The position numbers were made by a program, and so were the translations under genes. From assembly GCF_012163135.1 (NCBI RefSeq), contig NZ_JAAVUP010000011.1, positions 1 through 64,000 of the forward strand: a DNA stretch of 64,000 nt, given 5' to 3'. Source of the stretch: Neoroseomonas oryzicola. Lineage in GTDB: Bacteria; Pseudomonadota; Alphaproteobacteria; Acetobacterales; Acetobacteraceae. This document shows positions 15,987 through 25,855 of this stretch, piece by piece; the stretch's first letter is position 1, and the number at the start of each line of letters is the position of its first letter. The notes beneath the pieces are model-generated. The model saw only the letters and a program-made list of their open reading frames with translations, was not told where the DNA came from and did not search any database.

Positions 15987-16772
15987 ATGACGACCACCCT
16001 CCGCCTGGCCCTCGCGGCCTTCGGGATGATCGCCGCCGCGCAGGGCGCGCAGGCCGCGACGATCATCGGCCTGACCGCCGACAACGCGCTGGTGTCCATC
16101 GACAGCGAGGCGCGCCGCGCCGCAGCACCCGTGCGCATCACCGGCGCCGATGGCCGCGTGCTCGGCATCGACCAGCGGCCGCAGGATGGGCGGCTGTATG
16201 GCGTCACCGATCGCGGGCAGATCGTGACCATCGACCCGGCGACGGGGCGCGCGACGCAGGTCAGCCGGCTCAACACCGAATTCGCCTCGGGCGGGCGCGC
16301 GGTGGTCGACTTCAACCCGGTCGCCAACCGCCTGCGGCTGATGGGCATGAACGGCACCAACCTGCGCGTGAACGTCGATACCGGCGAAGCGGCGCGCGAC
16401 GGGGAGCTGAAGTATGCCGCCGGTTCGCCCCATGCCGAGACGACGCCGCGCATCGTCGCGGGCGCCTACACCAACAGCGTCGCCGGCACGCAGGCCACGG
16501 CGCTTTACACCATCGACACGCTGACGCGGTCCTTCAACCTGCAGGCACCGCCGAATGACGGCGTGCAGCAGCCGCGCGGCCAGGTCGCCGAGATGCTGCC
16601 GCCCGGCGTCGCCTTCGACATCCTGCCGGACGGGCAGGGCGGCAATGCGGGCTACCTGCTCGCCGGCCGCGTGCTGCACATGGTCAACCTCGAGACCGGC
16701 GCGGCGCGCGCGGCGGGCGAGGTCGCGAACCTGCCCGCCGTCGAGGTGATCGACATCGCCGCCATGCGGTGA
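15987..16772 (+). CDS. Exported DUF4394 domain protein
   Basis: The protein (261 residues from this start) has a clear signal peptide (MTTTLRLALAAFGMIAAAQG, cleavage near AQA) and a DUF4394 domain covering nearly all of the mature chain. Typical stretches are TIIGLTADNALVSID, LGIDQRPQDGRLYGVTDRGQ and GRAVVDFNPVANRLRLMG. The domain looks like a beta-propeller of unknown function. The ATG at 15987 is preferred because GAAGGA is nine bases upstream; an ATG at 15978 is also in frame but abuts that site. Its position behind the ECF pair suggests control by that sigma factor. Confidence 0.85.
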   Translation: MTTTLRLALAAFGMIAAAQGAQAATIIGLTADNALVSIDSEARRAAAPVRITGADGRVLGIDQRPQDGRLYGVTDRGQIVTIDPATGRATQVSRLNTEFASGGRAVVDFNPVANRLRLMGMNGTNLRVNVDTGEAARDGELKYAAGSPHAETTPRIVAGAYTNSVAGTQATALYTIDTLTRSFNLQAPPNDGVQQPRGQVAEMLPPGVAFDILPDGQGGNAGYLLAGRVLHMVNLETGAARAAGEVANLPAVEVIDIAAMR

Positions 16773-16858
16773 CCCGGGCGCGCCCCCGGGCGGGCGGGAC
16801 TGTCCCCGGCGGCGAGCCCCCACGCCGCCACGCCCCGCCCCGGGGGAAAGCGCAGGAC

Positions 16859-16893
16859 CCGCGCCCGCATCCGATGCGATGCGGGCGCGGCTT
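16859..16893. terminator. Bidirectional hairpin terminator
   Basis: CCGCGCCCGCAT pairs perfectly with ATGCGGGCGCGG around an 8-base loop and is followed by CTTTC. It lies between the convergent DUF4394 and mtnP genes. Confidence 0.7.
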
Positions 16894-16896
16894 TCG

Positions 16897-17781
<885 letters not shown>

Positions 17782-17848
17782 GGAAAGGACTCCGGGTGCT
17801 GCGCGAGGCCCGTTTAGCGCGGGGCGCGGCCCGTGCTAAGCGGGCGGC

Positions 17849-18022
17849 ATGACGTTCCGCGCCGCCGCCCGAGTCCTCCTGCCCGTCGTGATGCTGACCC
17901 TGGCGCTCGCGGCCTGCGGGGATCCGGCGCGTGAGCGCGACGGGCTGGGGCCGCGCGGGACGGCACTGCCGCCGCCGGATCCTGTCACGGGCGCGGCGCG
18001 GACGGCGCTGCCGGGGCAGTAA
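17849..18022 (+). CDS. Small lipoprotein, 57 residues
   Basis: This short gene encodes a signal peptide with a good lipobox (LALAAC) and then only about 35 mature residues rich in Pro, Arg and Gly. The layout resembles the small lipoproteins grouped as prokaryotic lipoprotein attachment-site proteins, which include LptM-like factors of the LPS translocon, but the mature sequence is too short to assign. It faces away from mtnP and its 3' end overlaps the 3' end of the next minus-strand gene by 38 bases. Lipoprotein nature fairly sure, role unknown. Confidence 0.65.
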   Translation: MTFRAAARVLLPVVMLTLALAACGDPARERDGLGPRGTALPPPDPVTGAARTALPGQ

Positions 18023-19325
18023 GTCGGGACCTCGCCTCGATACGCACGTTGGTCAGATGGGCGCCGGCCAGGTCCTCGACGCGAAGTGGACTGCCCTGCG
18101 AGCCAGTGGCGGTGCGGTAGACGGCCCCGCCCGCGAATGTGACATCGCGCAGCGTGGCGCCGGCGAAGTTTGGGTTCACGATACTGGCGCCACGGATATA
18201 CACGGTCGTCAGTCTTGCGTGCGCGAGGCGCGTGTCTCCGAACAAGGGCTCGACCAGCCGGCTTTCCATGATGGTTGCGCCGGTCATATCAGCTTCTCTG
18301 AAGCTCACGCCTCGCGGAAACGCAATGCGTTCCAGATGTGCATCGCGAAGATCCGCGCGCCGCACCGCGGGGAATCCCGTCGAGCCAACGAAGCGCGATC
18401 CTCTGAGATCGACGCCCGACATGTTGACGGAATTGAACCGTGTATCCTCGAAACGCGCTCCGCGCAGATCGCTCGATGTGAGGCTGACGCGTGCGAGATA
18501 GGCGCCTGAAAAGTCCGCTCCCCGCAGGTCGTGCCCCGAGAGATTCAGACCACTCAGATCCGCTTCGCGGAAATCGACCCTTTGGAGGTCCGAGAGGTCA
18601 CCCACCGCGACACGCGCAACGCCCATGGCGGCCAGGATGTCCGGGTGCGGCCCCAGGCGGGCGCGTGCCCCTTCAAGGAGCGCCAGAGCCTCGTCCGGCC
18701 GGCCTTGCGCGGTCAGAACGCGCGCCATGCCGACCTGGGGATCTGCAAGGTCCGGGAAGGTGTCCACGATTTCCCGATAGGCGGTCAGGGCCCGTTCATG
18801 ATCGCGCCAGAATCGCAGCAGTCGCGCGCGAGCGAGCACCGGCGCAACAGTGCCTGGCGCAGCGCGTACGGCGTCGTCTGCAGCCGAGAGTTGCTCCCCG
18901 AGGCGATGGAGCACGGGCGATGCCGATGTCGCGTGCCATCTTGAGCAATAGCCCGTCCCGATCTCGCCACGGTGGCGCGAGCCGAAAACCGTCTCTTCGT
19001 CCCCAACGCTGAATGTTGTGCCACACGAGGCGCTGTCCACGTTAGTCCGCACGACGACGCGGTCCGGCAACGCGCCCTTCCAGACCTGGAGCACCTCAAA
19101 CGTCGTGCGCTGCGTGCGGGGGGCGGCCCCGTCGTCGTTCTCCTCCACCGCGACGACGCGGCCGCGGAAGACGAGATCGCGCTCCATGACGGCCAGTTCC
19201 GGCATGACATCAGGGCGGCAGGAGCAGGCAAGCGACTGGGCTGCCGGGAAGAATAGGCCCGCAACGACCAAGAGCGCGAACCAGAGGCGGTGACCGCGTG
19301 GTTCGACGAGTTGTCCGTCTTGCAT
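17985..19325 (-). CDS. Exported TIMP-like / TPR / pentapeptide-repeat protein
   Basis: From the ATG at 19325 the protein has 446 residues. A signal peptide ends at SLA, so the mature chain would begin CSC. The next 115 residues resemble the TIMP/netrin-like OB-fold, with VFRGRVVAVEEN, TFEVLQVWKG, CGTTFSVGDEETVF and a final TGYCSRW. Residues about 130-240 are helical and TPR-like (ALTAYREIVDTFPD, ALALLEGARARLGPHPD). The rest is a pentapeptide-repeat solenoid of A(D/N)LxG-type units such as FREADLSGLNLSGHDLRGAD. The domain order is unusual. Starts at 19373 (ATG) and 19400 (TTG) are also in frame. The gene looks less GC-biased than its neighbours, which could mean transfer. Function unknown. Confidence 0.75.
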   Translation of the reverse strand: MQDGQLVEPRGHRLWFALLVVAGLFFPAAQSLACSCRPDVMPELAVMERDLVFRGRVVAVEENDDGAAPRTQRTTFEVLQVWKGALPDRVVVRTNVDSASCGTTFSVGDEETVFGSRHRGEIGTGYCSRWHATSASPVLHRLGEQLSAADDAVRAAPGTVAPVLARARLLRFWRDHERALTAYREIVDTFPDLADPQVGMARVLTAQGRPDEALALLEGARARLGPHPDILAAMGVARVAVGDLSDLQRVDFREADLSGLNLSGHDLRGADFSGAYLARVSLTSSDLRGARFEDTRFNSVNMSGVDLRGSRFVGSTGFPAVRRADLRDAHLERIAFPRGVSFREADMTGATIMESRLVEPLFGDTRLAHARLTTVYIRGASIVNPNFAGATLRDVTFAGGAVYRTATGSQGSPLRVEDLAGAHLTNVRIEARSRLTAPAAPSAPRP

Positions 19326-19460
19326 CCGTCGAATCCCGGCGGGGCGAGTGTCTGGGGCATTTCCCAGTCGCATCGTGCTCACACCCGCACGGATAAGCAA
19401 TAAATAGCGCGCTGCTCTCGTCGGGAGATATTGTCGAGGGCCGGAGGCGGCCTCAGTAGA

Positions 19461-20555
19461 TCACACGTTGAACCGGAACAGCATCACGTCGCCGTCCTTC
19501 ACGACGTATTCCTTGCCTTCCACCCGCATCTTGCCGGCTTCCTTGGCACCCTGCTCGCCGTTCAGCGTCACGTAGTCGTCGAAGGCGATGGTCTCGGCCG
19601 CGATGAAGCCGCGTTCGAAGTCGCCATGGATCACGCCGGCGGCCTGCGGGGCCTTCATGCCCTTCAGGATGGTCCAGGCGCGGGCCTCCTTCGGCCCCAC
19701 CGTGAAGTAGGTGATCAGGCCGAGCAGCGCGTAGCCGGCGCGGATGATGCGGTCCAAGCCGGAATCCTCCAGCCCGAGCGAGGCGAGAAACTCCGCCCGG
19801 TCGCCCTCGGGCATCTGGCTGATCTCGGCCTCGATGGCCGCCGAGACCACCACCGCCTGCGCGCCCTCGGCCTTCGCCTTGGCGAAGACGCGTTCGGACT
19901 GCGCGTTGCCGGTGGCGGCGCTGGCCTCGTCCACGTTGGCGACATAGAGAACGGGCTTGGTCGTCATCAGCTGCAGGCGCGCGGCGGCGGCTTCCTCGCC
20001 CTTCGGCACCGCGGTGCGCGCGGGCCGGCCTGCCTCGAGCGCGGCCTTGATCGGTTCGATCAGCGCCATCTGCGCGATCGCTTCCTTGTCCCCGCCGCGC
20101 GCGCGCTTCACCAGGCCCTGGGCGCGCTTCTCGAGGCTGTCGAGGTCGGCGAGCATCAGCTCCGTCTCGACCGTCTCCGCATCGCGGATCGGATCGATGT
20201 TGCCCTCGACATGGGTGATGTCGCCGTCCTCGAAGCAGCGCAGGACGTGGACGATGGCGTCCACCTCCCGGATGTTCGCGAGGAACTGGTTGCCGAGGCC
20301 CTCGCCCTTGGAGGCGCCGCGCACCAGCCCGGCGATGTCCACGAATTCCAGGCTCGTCGGGACGATCTTCTGGCTCTTGCCGATGCGCGCGAGGTCGTCG
20401 AGCCGGCGGTCCGGCACGGCCACGCGGCCGACATTCGGCTCGATGGTGCAGAAGGGGTAGTTCGCCGCCTGGGCGGCCGCCGTCTGCGTGAGCGCGTTGA
20501 AGAGAGTCGACTTGCCGACGTTCGGCAGGCCGACGATGCCGCAATTGAAGCCCAT
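19461..20555 (-). CDS. ychF: Redox-regulated ATPase YchF
   Basis: The 364-residue protein is an Obg-family P-loop NTPase with G1 GLPNVGKST at residues 8-16, [12 protein letters not shown], the Walker B-like [20 protein letters not shown] and a C-terminal TGS-like domain ending in [12 protein letters not shown]. The usual guanine-specificity motif is altered as in YchF, which prefers ATP and binds ribosomes. The ATG at 20555 follows the upstream gene by a single base, so pth, the small hypothetical gene and ychF form one unit. Confidence 0.97.
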   Translation of the reverse strand: MGFNCGIVGLPNVGKSTLFNALTQTAAAQAANYPFCTIEPNVGRVAVPDRRLDDLARIGKSQKIVPTSLEFVDIAGLVRGASKGEGLGNQFLANIREVDAIVHVLRCFEDGDITHVEGNIDPIRDAETVETELMLADLDSLEKRAQGLVKRARGGDKEAIAQMALIEPIKAALEAGRPARTAVPKGEEAAAARLQLMTTKPVLYVANVDEASAATGNAQSERVFAKAKAEGAQAVVVSAAIEAEISQMPEGDRAEFLASLGLEDSGLDRIIRAGYALLGLITYFTVGPKEARAWTILKGMKAPQAAGVIHGDFERGFIAAETIAFDDYVTLNGEQGAKEAGKMRVEGKEYVVKDGDVMLFRFNV

Positions 20556-20556
20556 C

Positions 20557-21054
20557 TCAGTCCCCTTGGCCGCCGACCGGCGGCGCCGCCTTGTGCCAGG
20601 CCGCGCCGAACTCCTCGGCGAATGTCTCTGCGATCGTCGCGGCGGCGATGCGCGCCGCGCCGTCATCCGTCACGGGCGACAGCGCCGCCGCCCGCAGATG
20701 TCCCACGATCTCGCCCACCGACAGCGAGCCGCGCGGCAGCCGCCCGACCGTCTCATGTGCCGCGCGCACGGGGTCGCCGATGAAGCGCAGCAGGTGCCGT
20801 GCCGTGAGCAGCAGCGCGCCCGCAAGTGCCGCGGCCTCGCGGGTGCCTTCGCGCATCACGCGCCGGTCCTCGGCCTCGGGCGAGAAGCCGTCGATGACGA
20901 AAAGGTCGAGCGTCTCGCGCAGCCCCGCCGCGGCGTTGGCCAGGCTCTCGGCCTCGCGCGTCAGGGCGGAGGCGAGGACGGCGGTGCCGTTGACGAAATC
21001 CTGCGGGCCGGGGCCGCCGAAGACGCCGTCCATCGGGTGATCCTCGTCTTCCAT
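20557..21054 (-). CDS. Conserved-looking hypothetical protein between pth and ychF
   Basis: The 165-residue protein has no signal peptide or membrane segment. It is acidic at the N terminus and mostly alpha-helical in appearance, with a run of Ala-rich helices such as [22 protein letters not shown] do not recognise the family. The ATG at 21054 shares an A with the pth stop (TGATG), and its own stop is one base before ychF, so co-translation with two ribosome-linked genes is likely. A role in translation is only a guess from context. A GTG three bases upstream is an alternative start. Confidence 0.7.
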   Translation of the reverse strand: MEDEDHPMDGVFGGPGPQDFVNGTAVLASALTREAESLANAAAGLRETLDLFVIDGFSPEAEDRRVMREGTREAAALAGALLLTARHLLRFIGDPVRAAHETVGRLPRGSLSVGEIVGHLRAAALSPVTDDGAARIAAATIAETFAEEFGAAWHKAAPPVGGQGD

Positions 21055-21650
21055 CACGCCTCCTGGGTCAGCAGCGCGACGCGCGTCATGAAGTCCTCGG
21101 GGCGGCCTTCGACGAGCATCGGCGCGCAGTCCGCCACCGCATCGAGCAGCCGCGCGAGCCAGGCCTGGTCCTGCTTGGCGAAATTGCCGAGCACATGGCC
21201 CGTCACCGCATCCTTGTGGCCAGGATGGCCGATGCCGAGGCGCACGCGCCAGAACTCGGCATTGGCGAAGGCGCGGCGCATGTCGCGCAGCCCGTTGTGG
21301 CCGGCGACGCCGCCGCCCTTCTTCACGCGCACCTTGCCGGGCGCCAGGTCGAGCTCGTCATGGAAGGCGGTGACGGCATCGACCGGCAGTTTCAGGAAGG
21401 ATGCCGCCTGCTGCACGGAATCGCCGCTCGCGTTCATGTAGGTCATGGGCTTCAGCGCCCAGACCTTGCGGCCGGCGATCACGCCCTCGCTCACCTCGCC
21501 CTTGAAGCGCTTTCGCCAGGGGGAGAAGCGGTGGCGTCGGGCGATCTCGTCCACCGCCATGAAACCGATGTTGTGGCGCTGGCGCGCGTGTTCGCCGCCC
21601 GGATTGCCGAGGCCGACCCAGAGCAGCGGGGTGTCGTCGCGCGCGGACAT
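21054..21650 (-). CDS. pth: Peptidyl-tRNA hydrolase
   Basis: The 198-residue enzyme recycles peptidyl-tRNA by cleaving the ester bond. It contains [20 protein letters not shown] with the catalytic His, [10 protein letters not shown], and the [19 protein letters not shown] and GHNGLRD blocks with the essential Asp and Asn. The start is only seven bases from a palindromic repeat that fills the space to rplY, with no good Shine-Dalgarno sequence in between, so translation may depend on RNA structure. rplY-pth order is the usual bacterial arrangement. Confidence 0.97.
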   Translation of the reverse strand: MSARDDTPLLWVGLGNPGGEHARQRHNIGFMAVDEIARRHRFSPWRKRFKGEVSEGVIAGRKVWALKPMTYMNASGDSVQQAASFLKLPVDAVTAFHDELDLAPGKVRVKKGGGVAGHNGLRDMRRAFANAEFWRVRLGIGHPGHKDAVTGHVLGNFAKQDQAWLARLLDAVADCAPMLVEGRPEDFMTRVALLTQEA

Positions 21651-21656
21651 GATGAC

Positions 21657-21760
21657 CGGGGGGAGAAGAGAACTTCTCCCCCCGAACCCCCCTCAACCTT
21701 CTTTGGACCCCAAGGAACAAAGAAGGGAGGGGGTGCGGGGGAGGTTCACCCTCCCCCGCC
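21657..21760. repeat. Three-hairpin palindromic element, copy 3
   Basis: Hairpin A (21658-21683) has the same GGGGGGAGAAG / CTTCTCCCCCC arms as copy 1. Hairpin B pairs CCTTCTTTG near 21696-21704 with CAAAGAAGG from 21718. Hairpin C (21735-21759) pairs GCGGGGGAGG with CCTCCCCCGC. The element occupies practically the whole rplY-pth gap, ending three bases from the rplY stop. Confidence 0.9.
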
Positions 21761-21762
21761 CT

Positions 21763-22440
21763 TCACTTCTTCTTCGCGGCCTTCGCCGGGGCGGCGGCAG
21801 CGGCGGCGGGCGCCTTCTGCTTGGTCGCCTCGACCGGGCCGGGGGCGGCCGACGGAGCGCTCTCATCGACCACCGTCGGGGCGGCGATGGAGGCGATCAT
21901 GAAGTCGCGGCCGACGATGACCGGCTTCGCGCCGAACTGGTCCTTCACGGCGGACCAGCGCAGGCCGTCGCCGATGCCGGCCTCGGCCAGGTCGACCTCG
22001 AAGGCCTCCGGCACGTTCTCCGGGTCGGCCATCACCTCGACCTCGCGGCGGACGACGTTCAGCACGCCGCCTGCCTTGATGCCCGGGCAGGTCTCTTCGT
22101 TGAGGAAGTGCACGGCGACCTTCACGCGGATGCGCGAGCCCGGCGCCAGGCGCTGGAAGTCCACATGAATGGGGCGGTCGGTGACCGGGTGGAACTGCAC
22201 GTCGCGCATCAGGCAGCGCTCGGTGCTGCCGCCCTTCACGGCGACTTCGTACAGGTGCGACTGCCAGCCGCCCTTGTGCAGTTCCTTCATCACGTCGCGC
22301 GGGTCGAGCGCCGCGAGGGTCGCTTCCTTCTTCGCGCCGTAGATGACAGCGGGGACGAGCCCCTGACGCCGGGTTGCGCGGGCTGCCCCCTTACCTGCCT
22401 GCTCGCGCGCTTCGGCCTCGATCCGGATGGTCTGGACCAT
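21763..22440 (-). CDS. rplY: 50S ribosomal protein L25 (general stress protein Ctc type)
   Basis: The 225-residue protein has the N-terminal L25 5S-rRNA-binding domain (GKGAARATRRQGLVPAVIYG) and the C-terminal TL5/CTC beta domain (HVDFQRLAPGSRIRVKVAVH, GIKAGGVLNVVRREVEV). The Ala/Lys-rich C-terminal tail of about 30 residues is typical of alphaproteobacterial long-form L25. AGGAG precedes the ATG at 22440. It leads the rplY-pth-hypothetical-ychF unit. Confidence 0.96.
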   Translation of the reverse strand: MVQTIRIEAEAREQAGKGAARATRRQGLVPAVIYGAKKEATLAALDPRDVMKELHKGGWQSHLYEVAVKGGSTERCLMRDVQFHPVTDRPIHVDFQRLAPGSRIRVKVAVHFLNEETCPGIKAGGVLNVVRREVEVMADPENVPEAFEVDLAEAGIGDGLRWSAVKDQFGAKPVIVGRDFMIASIAAPTVVDESAPSAAPGPVEATKQKAPAAAAAAPAKAAKKK

Positions 22441-22614
22441 GGTCGTGCTCCTTGCATTGGTTTGGTCGTCGCTGCGGGCCGCGGTGGGCATGCCGCAACG
22501 ACAAGCGCCGGCCTCCAGGGGTGCCGGCGCAGGGGGCTTCTAGGGGAAGGGGGGCGGGGGCGCAAGCGCGGAACGGCTTGACGCGGCGCGGGGCCGCGGC
22601 CGAGCGTTGCCGCC

Positions 22615-25308
22615 ATGGAAGGTTTCCTGCTGCTCCTCGTCCTGGCGTTCCTGGGCGGGTGGATCCTCGGCGTCGCCGGCTTTGCCCGGGCAGGGGCCGC
22701 ACGGCGGGAGGCCGAGGCGCTGCGGCGGGAGGTGGTCGCCCTGCGCGGCGAGATCGCCAGCATGGGCGGCGCGCTGATGGCCGCGGGATTCCGCCCACCA
22801 GGGGTCGCGGTCGCGCCCACGCCCGAGATGGCCCCCGCCGCCCCGCCGGAACCGGTCGCCAAGGCCGCGCCGGAGCCACCGCCAGCCCCCGAGCAGCCGG
22901 AGGTCGCCCCGGAGCCGGCCGCCCCGCTGCCGCCCTGGGCGCGGCCGTCCGGCCCGCGGCCGCAGCGGAACATCGAGGAACTGCTCACCCAGCGTTGGGG
23001 CGTCTGGCTCGGGGCCGGCGCCCTGCTGCTGGCCGGCGTCTTCCTGATCCGCTTCGCGGTGGAGGAAGGCTGGCTCGGCCCGGGGGCGCGCTGCGTGCTG
23101 GCGGCGCTGCTGGGCGTGGCGCTGATCCTTGCCGGGGAATGGCTCGCGCGGCGTCCGGCGCCTGGCGGGTCGGCGCTGCCGGATTACGGGCCGCCGGCGC
23201 TCGCCGCGGGGGGCGTCGCGGCGCTGTTCGGGGCGGCCTATGCCGCGACGGCGATGTACGCCTTCCTGCCGCCGCCGATCGGCTTCGCCGCCATGGCCGG
23301 GGCGGGCGGGCTCGGCATGCTGCTCTCGCTGCGGCGGGGGCCGCTGGTCGCGGTGGTGGGCCTGGTGGGCGCCTTCGTCACGCCGATGCTCGTCGCGACC
23401 GAGGAGCCGTCCATCCCCGGCCTGTTCGCCTATCTGCTGGTGGTGACCGTCGCGGCGATGATGGTGGTGCGGCTGACCGCCTGGGGATGGCTCGGCTGGT
23501 GCGCGACGGTCGCCGGGGCCTTCTGGGCGCTGGGCGGCACCTTCGCCGCGACCGGGCTCGACCTCTGGGCGCCGACGCTGTTCGTCGTGCTGGGGGCGGC
23601 GGCCTTCCTGTTCCTGTTGCCGCGGGAGGCGCTGGGCACGCCGCTCGGCAGCCGGCTCGCGCATGTGCCGCCGGTGGTGCTCGGCCTCGCGCTGATGCCG
23701 GTCGCGATCGGGCAGTCCGGCCTGGCGCCGGCGATCGGCGTGTTGCTGCTCGCACCCGTCGCCATCGCGGCGGGGCTTCGCGACGTGTCGCTGTCGCGGC
23801 TGCCCTGGCTGGTCGCGGGGCTGGGGCTGCTGCTGCTGCTGGTGTGGAACGTGCCGGCGTGGTCGCCGACGACGGAACTCGTCACGGTCGAGGGCGCGGT
23901 GCAGGGGCTGATCCCCGGTGCCTGGGTGCCGGAGGCGCTGTGGCGCTTCATCGGTGCCGCGCTGGCCTTCGCGCTGCTGCACCTGCTGGCCGGGCTGGCG
24001 CTGGAAAAGCGGCACGGCCTGGCCTGGGCGGGTCTCGCGGCGGCGGTGCCGGTGCTGACGCTGCTCGTCGCCTATGCGCGCATCGCGGGGATCGCGGCCG
24101 ATCCGATCTGGGGGCTGATCGCCTGCGGCGTCGCGGCGGTGCATGTCGGCGCGGCGGCACGCGGCATTGCGGCCGGGGACAGCCGGCGGGCGGGCGCACA
24201 CGCCACGGGGGCCACGGCCGCGCTCGCGCTCGGCTGCGCCTTCGTGCTGCGGGACCAGTGGCTCACGCTCGCGGTCGCGCTGTTCCTGCCGCCGCTTGCG
24301 ATGATCGCCCGGCGCACGGGGTTCGAGGCGCTGCGCCGCGTCGCAGTGGTGGTGGCGGTGACGGTGCTGGTGCGCCTGGCCGCCAACCGCTTCGTGCTCG
24401 GCTATGAGTGGGGTGACTGGCCGGTGGTGAACGGCCTGCTGCTCGCCTATGGCGTGCCGGCGGTCTGCTTCGCCTGGGCCTCGCGGGTCTTCCTGCGGAT
24501 GCGCGACGGCATCGTGGTGCGGCTGCTCGAATGCGGCGCGGCGTTGTTCGCGGTGCTGCTCGTGCTGCTCGAGATCCGCCACGGCCTGACCAACGGCAAG
24601 ATCGGCGCCAGCAGCTGGGGCTTCGCCGAGGCCGGCTGGCAGGCAACTGCGCTCTTCGCCTCCGCCTGGGTCGCGCTGCTGCTACACCGGCGCGGCGGGC
24701 GCATCGCCATGCTGTGGGTGGCGCGCACCGCCGGCGTGGTCGGCCTGCTGCTCGGCGGCCTGCTGATCTTCTACAACCCCTGGACGGTGAACGAGGCGGT
24801 GCCCGGCCTGCCGGTGCTCAACGCGCTCCTGCCGGCCTATGCGCTGCCGGCGCTGCTCTGCGCACTTGCGCTGGCGCGCGCGCCCGAGGCGCATGAGACC
24901 AAGGGCGCGGGGCAGGTCGTGGCGCTCTACACGCTCGCGGCCGCCTTCGCCTGGGTGACGCTCGAGGTGCGGCGCGCCTTCCATCCCGACGACATCGGCT
25001 GGGGTCGCATCGGGGAGGCGGAGATGTACGCCTATTCCGGCGCCTGGCTGCTGCTCGGCGCGCTGCTGCTCGCGACCGGCATCCGCACGGCGCGGAAGGA
25101 GGTGCGGCTCGCGGCCCTCGCGGTGATCGCGCTGACCACGCTCAAGGTGTTCCTGGTGGACATGGACGCGCTGGTCGGTCTGTGGCGCGTCCTGTCCTTC
25201 CTGGGCCTCGGCCTGGCGCTGATCGCGCTGGGCGCGATCTACCGCCGCTTCGTGATGGTGAAGCCGCCGGCGCCTATGCCGGAAGCGGCGGCAGCGCCAC
25301 CGGGCTGA
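22615..25308 (+). CDS. DUF2339 multi-pass membrane protein
   Basis: The 897-residue protein starts with one membrane anchor (LLLVLAFLGGWILGVAGFA), followed by a short coiled coil and a Pro/Ala-rich linker to about residue 120. The conserved LLTQRWGVWLGAGALLLAG then opens a very long DUF2339 region with some two dozen hydrophobic helices. Motifs at the C terminus include DMDALVGLWRVLSFLGLGL. The family has no known function. It reads divergently from rplY, and its last 35 bases overlap the 3' end of the convergent histidine phosphatase gene. Confidence 0.85.
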   Translation: MEGFLLLLVLAFLGGWILGVAGFARAGAARREAEALRREVVALRGEIASMGGALMAAGFRPPGVAVAPTPEMAPAAPPEPVAKAAPEPPPAPEQPEVAPEPAAPLPPWARPSGPRPQRNIEELLTQRWGVWLGAGALLLAGVFLIRFAVEEGWLGPGARCVLAALLGVALILAGEWLARRPAPGGSALPDYGPPALAAGGVAALFGAAYAATAMYAFLPPPIGFAAMAGAGGLGMLLSLRRGPLVAVVGLVGAFVTPMLVATEEPSIPGLFAYLLVVTVAAMMVVRLTAWGWLGWCATVAGAFWALGGTFAATGLDLWAPTLFVVLGAAAFLFLLPREALGTPLGSRLAHVPPVVLGLALMPVAIGQSGLAPAIGVLLLAPVAIAAGLRDVSLSRLPWLVAGLGLLLLLVWNVPAWSPTTELVTVEGAVQGLIPGAWVPEALWRFIGAALAFALLHLLAGLALEKRHGLAWAGLAAAVPVLTLLVAYARIAGIAADPIWGLIACGVAAVHVGAAARGIAAGDSRRAGAHATGATAALALGCAFVLRDQWLTLAVALFLPPLAMIARRTGFEALRRVAVVVAVTVLVRLAANRFVLGYEWGDWPVVNGLLLAYGVPAVCFAWASRVFLRMRDGIVVRLLECGAALFAVLLVLLEIRHGLTNGKIGASSWGFAEAGWQATALFASAWVALLLHRRGGRIAMLWVARTAGVVGLLLGGLLIFYNPWTVNEAVPGLPVLNALLPAYALPALLCALALARAPEAHETKGAGQVVALYTLAAAFAWVTLEVRRAFHPDDIGWGRIGEAEMYAYSGAWLLLGALLLATGIRTARKEVRLAALAVIALTTLKVFLVDMDALVGLWRVLSFLGLGLALIALGAIYRRFVMVKPPAPMPEAAAAPPG

Positions 25309-25855
25309 CATCCCAGGCGCCGCCGCCGGCGGGCGGGGTGCAGAGGATCGGCAGCGCGTTCGGCGTGCGGACATTGGGCTCGTGGCCGAGGGCGAGGCGC
25401 AGGGCGCGGAACAGCGCGCCATGCGCGACCACCAGCACCGGGCCGGGCAGGGCGGTGGCGCGGTTGATCGCGGCGACGCCGCGCGCGACCAGGCCGGCGA
25501 AGGTCTCCCCGCCCGCCGGCGTGTAGCGGCCCTCGATCCAGTCGTCGTACCAGTCGCCCATCGGCAGGCCTTCCTGCTCGCCGAAGGCGACTTCCTGCAG
25601 GTCATCGTCGGTCGCGATCGGCAGGCCGACGGTCTGGGCGACGATCTCGGCGGTGCGGAAGGCGCGGTCGAGCGGCGAGGCGACGATGGTCGCGATGCCG
25701 CGCCCGCGCATCGCCTCGGCCGCGCGCGCGGCCTGCATCAGCCCGATGGCGTTGAGCGGGATGTCGGTGCGCCCCTGGCTGAGGCCCTGCGCGTTCCAGT
25801 CGGTCTCCCCGTGGCGGAGGAACCAGAAGGGGATGGGGTTCAGCGCGGGGGTCAT
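25274..25855 (-). CDS. Histidine phosphatase family protein (phosphoglycerate mutase-like)
   Basis: The 193-residue protein has the RHG signature FLRHGETDWNAQG at residues 13-25 with the phospho-accepting His. It also has the SPLDRAFRTAEIVA arginine motif, an acidic EVAFGEQEG and the second catalytic His in VVAHGALFRAL. This fits a cofactor-independent-size phosphatase of broad specificity rather than a glycolytic mutase. The ATG overlaps the GST stop. It is the last gene of the prs-led run. Confidence 0.88.
   Translation of the reverse strand: MTPALNPIPFWFLRHGETDWNAQGLSQGRTDIPLNAIGLMQAARAAEAMRGRGIATIVASPLDRAFRTAEIVAQTVGLPIATDDDLQEVAFGEQEGLPMGDWYDDWIEGRYTPAGGETFAGLVARGVAAINRATALPGPVLVVAHGALFRALRLALGHEPNVRTPNALPILCTPPAGGGAWDVSPVALPPLPA

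Noticed and set aside
22540-24582. A 680-codon minus-strand open frame opposite the DUF2339 gene
   Set aside because: Translation is almost only charged residues and His/Gln, while the plus strand gives a coherent multi-pass membrane protein.
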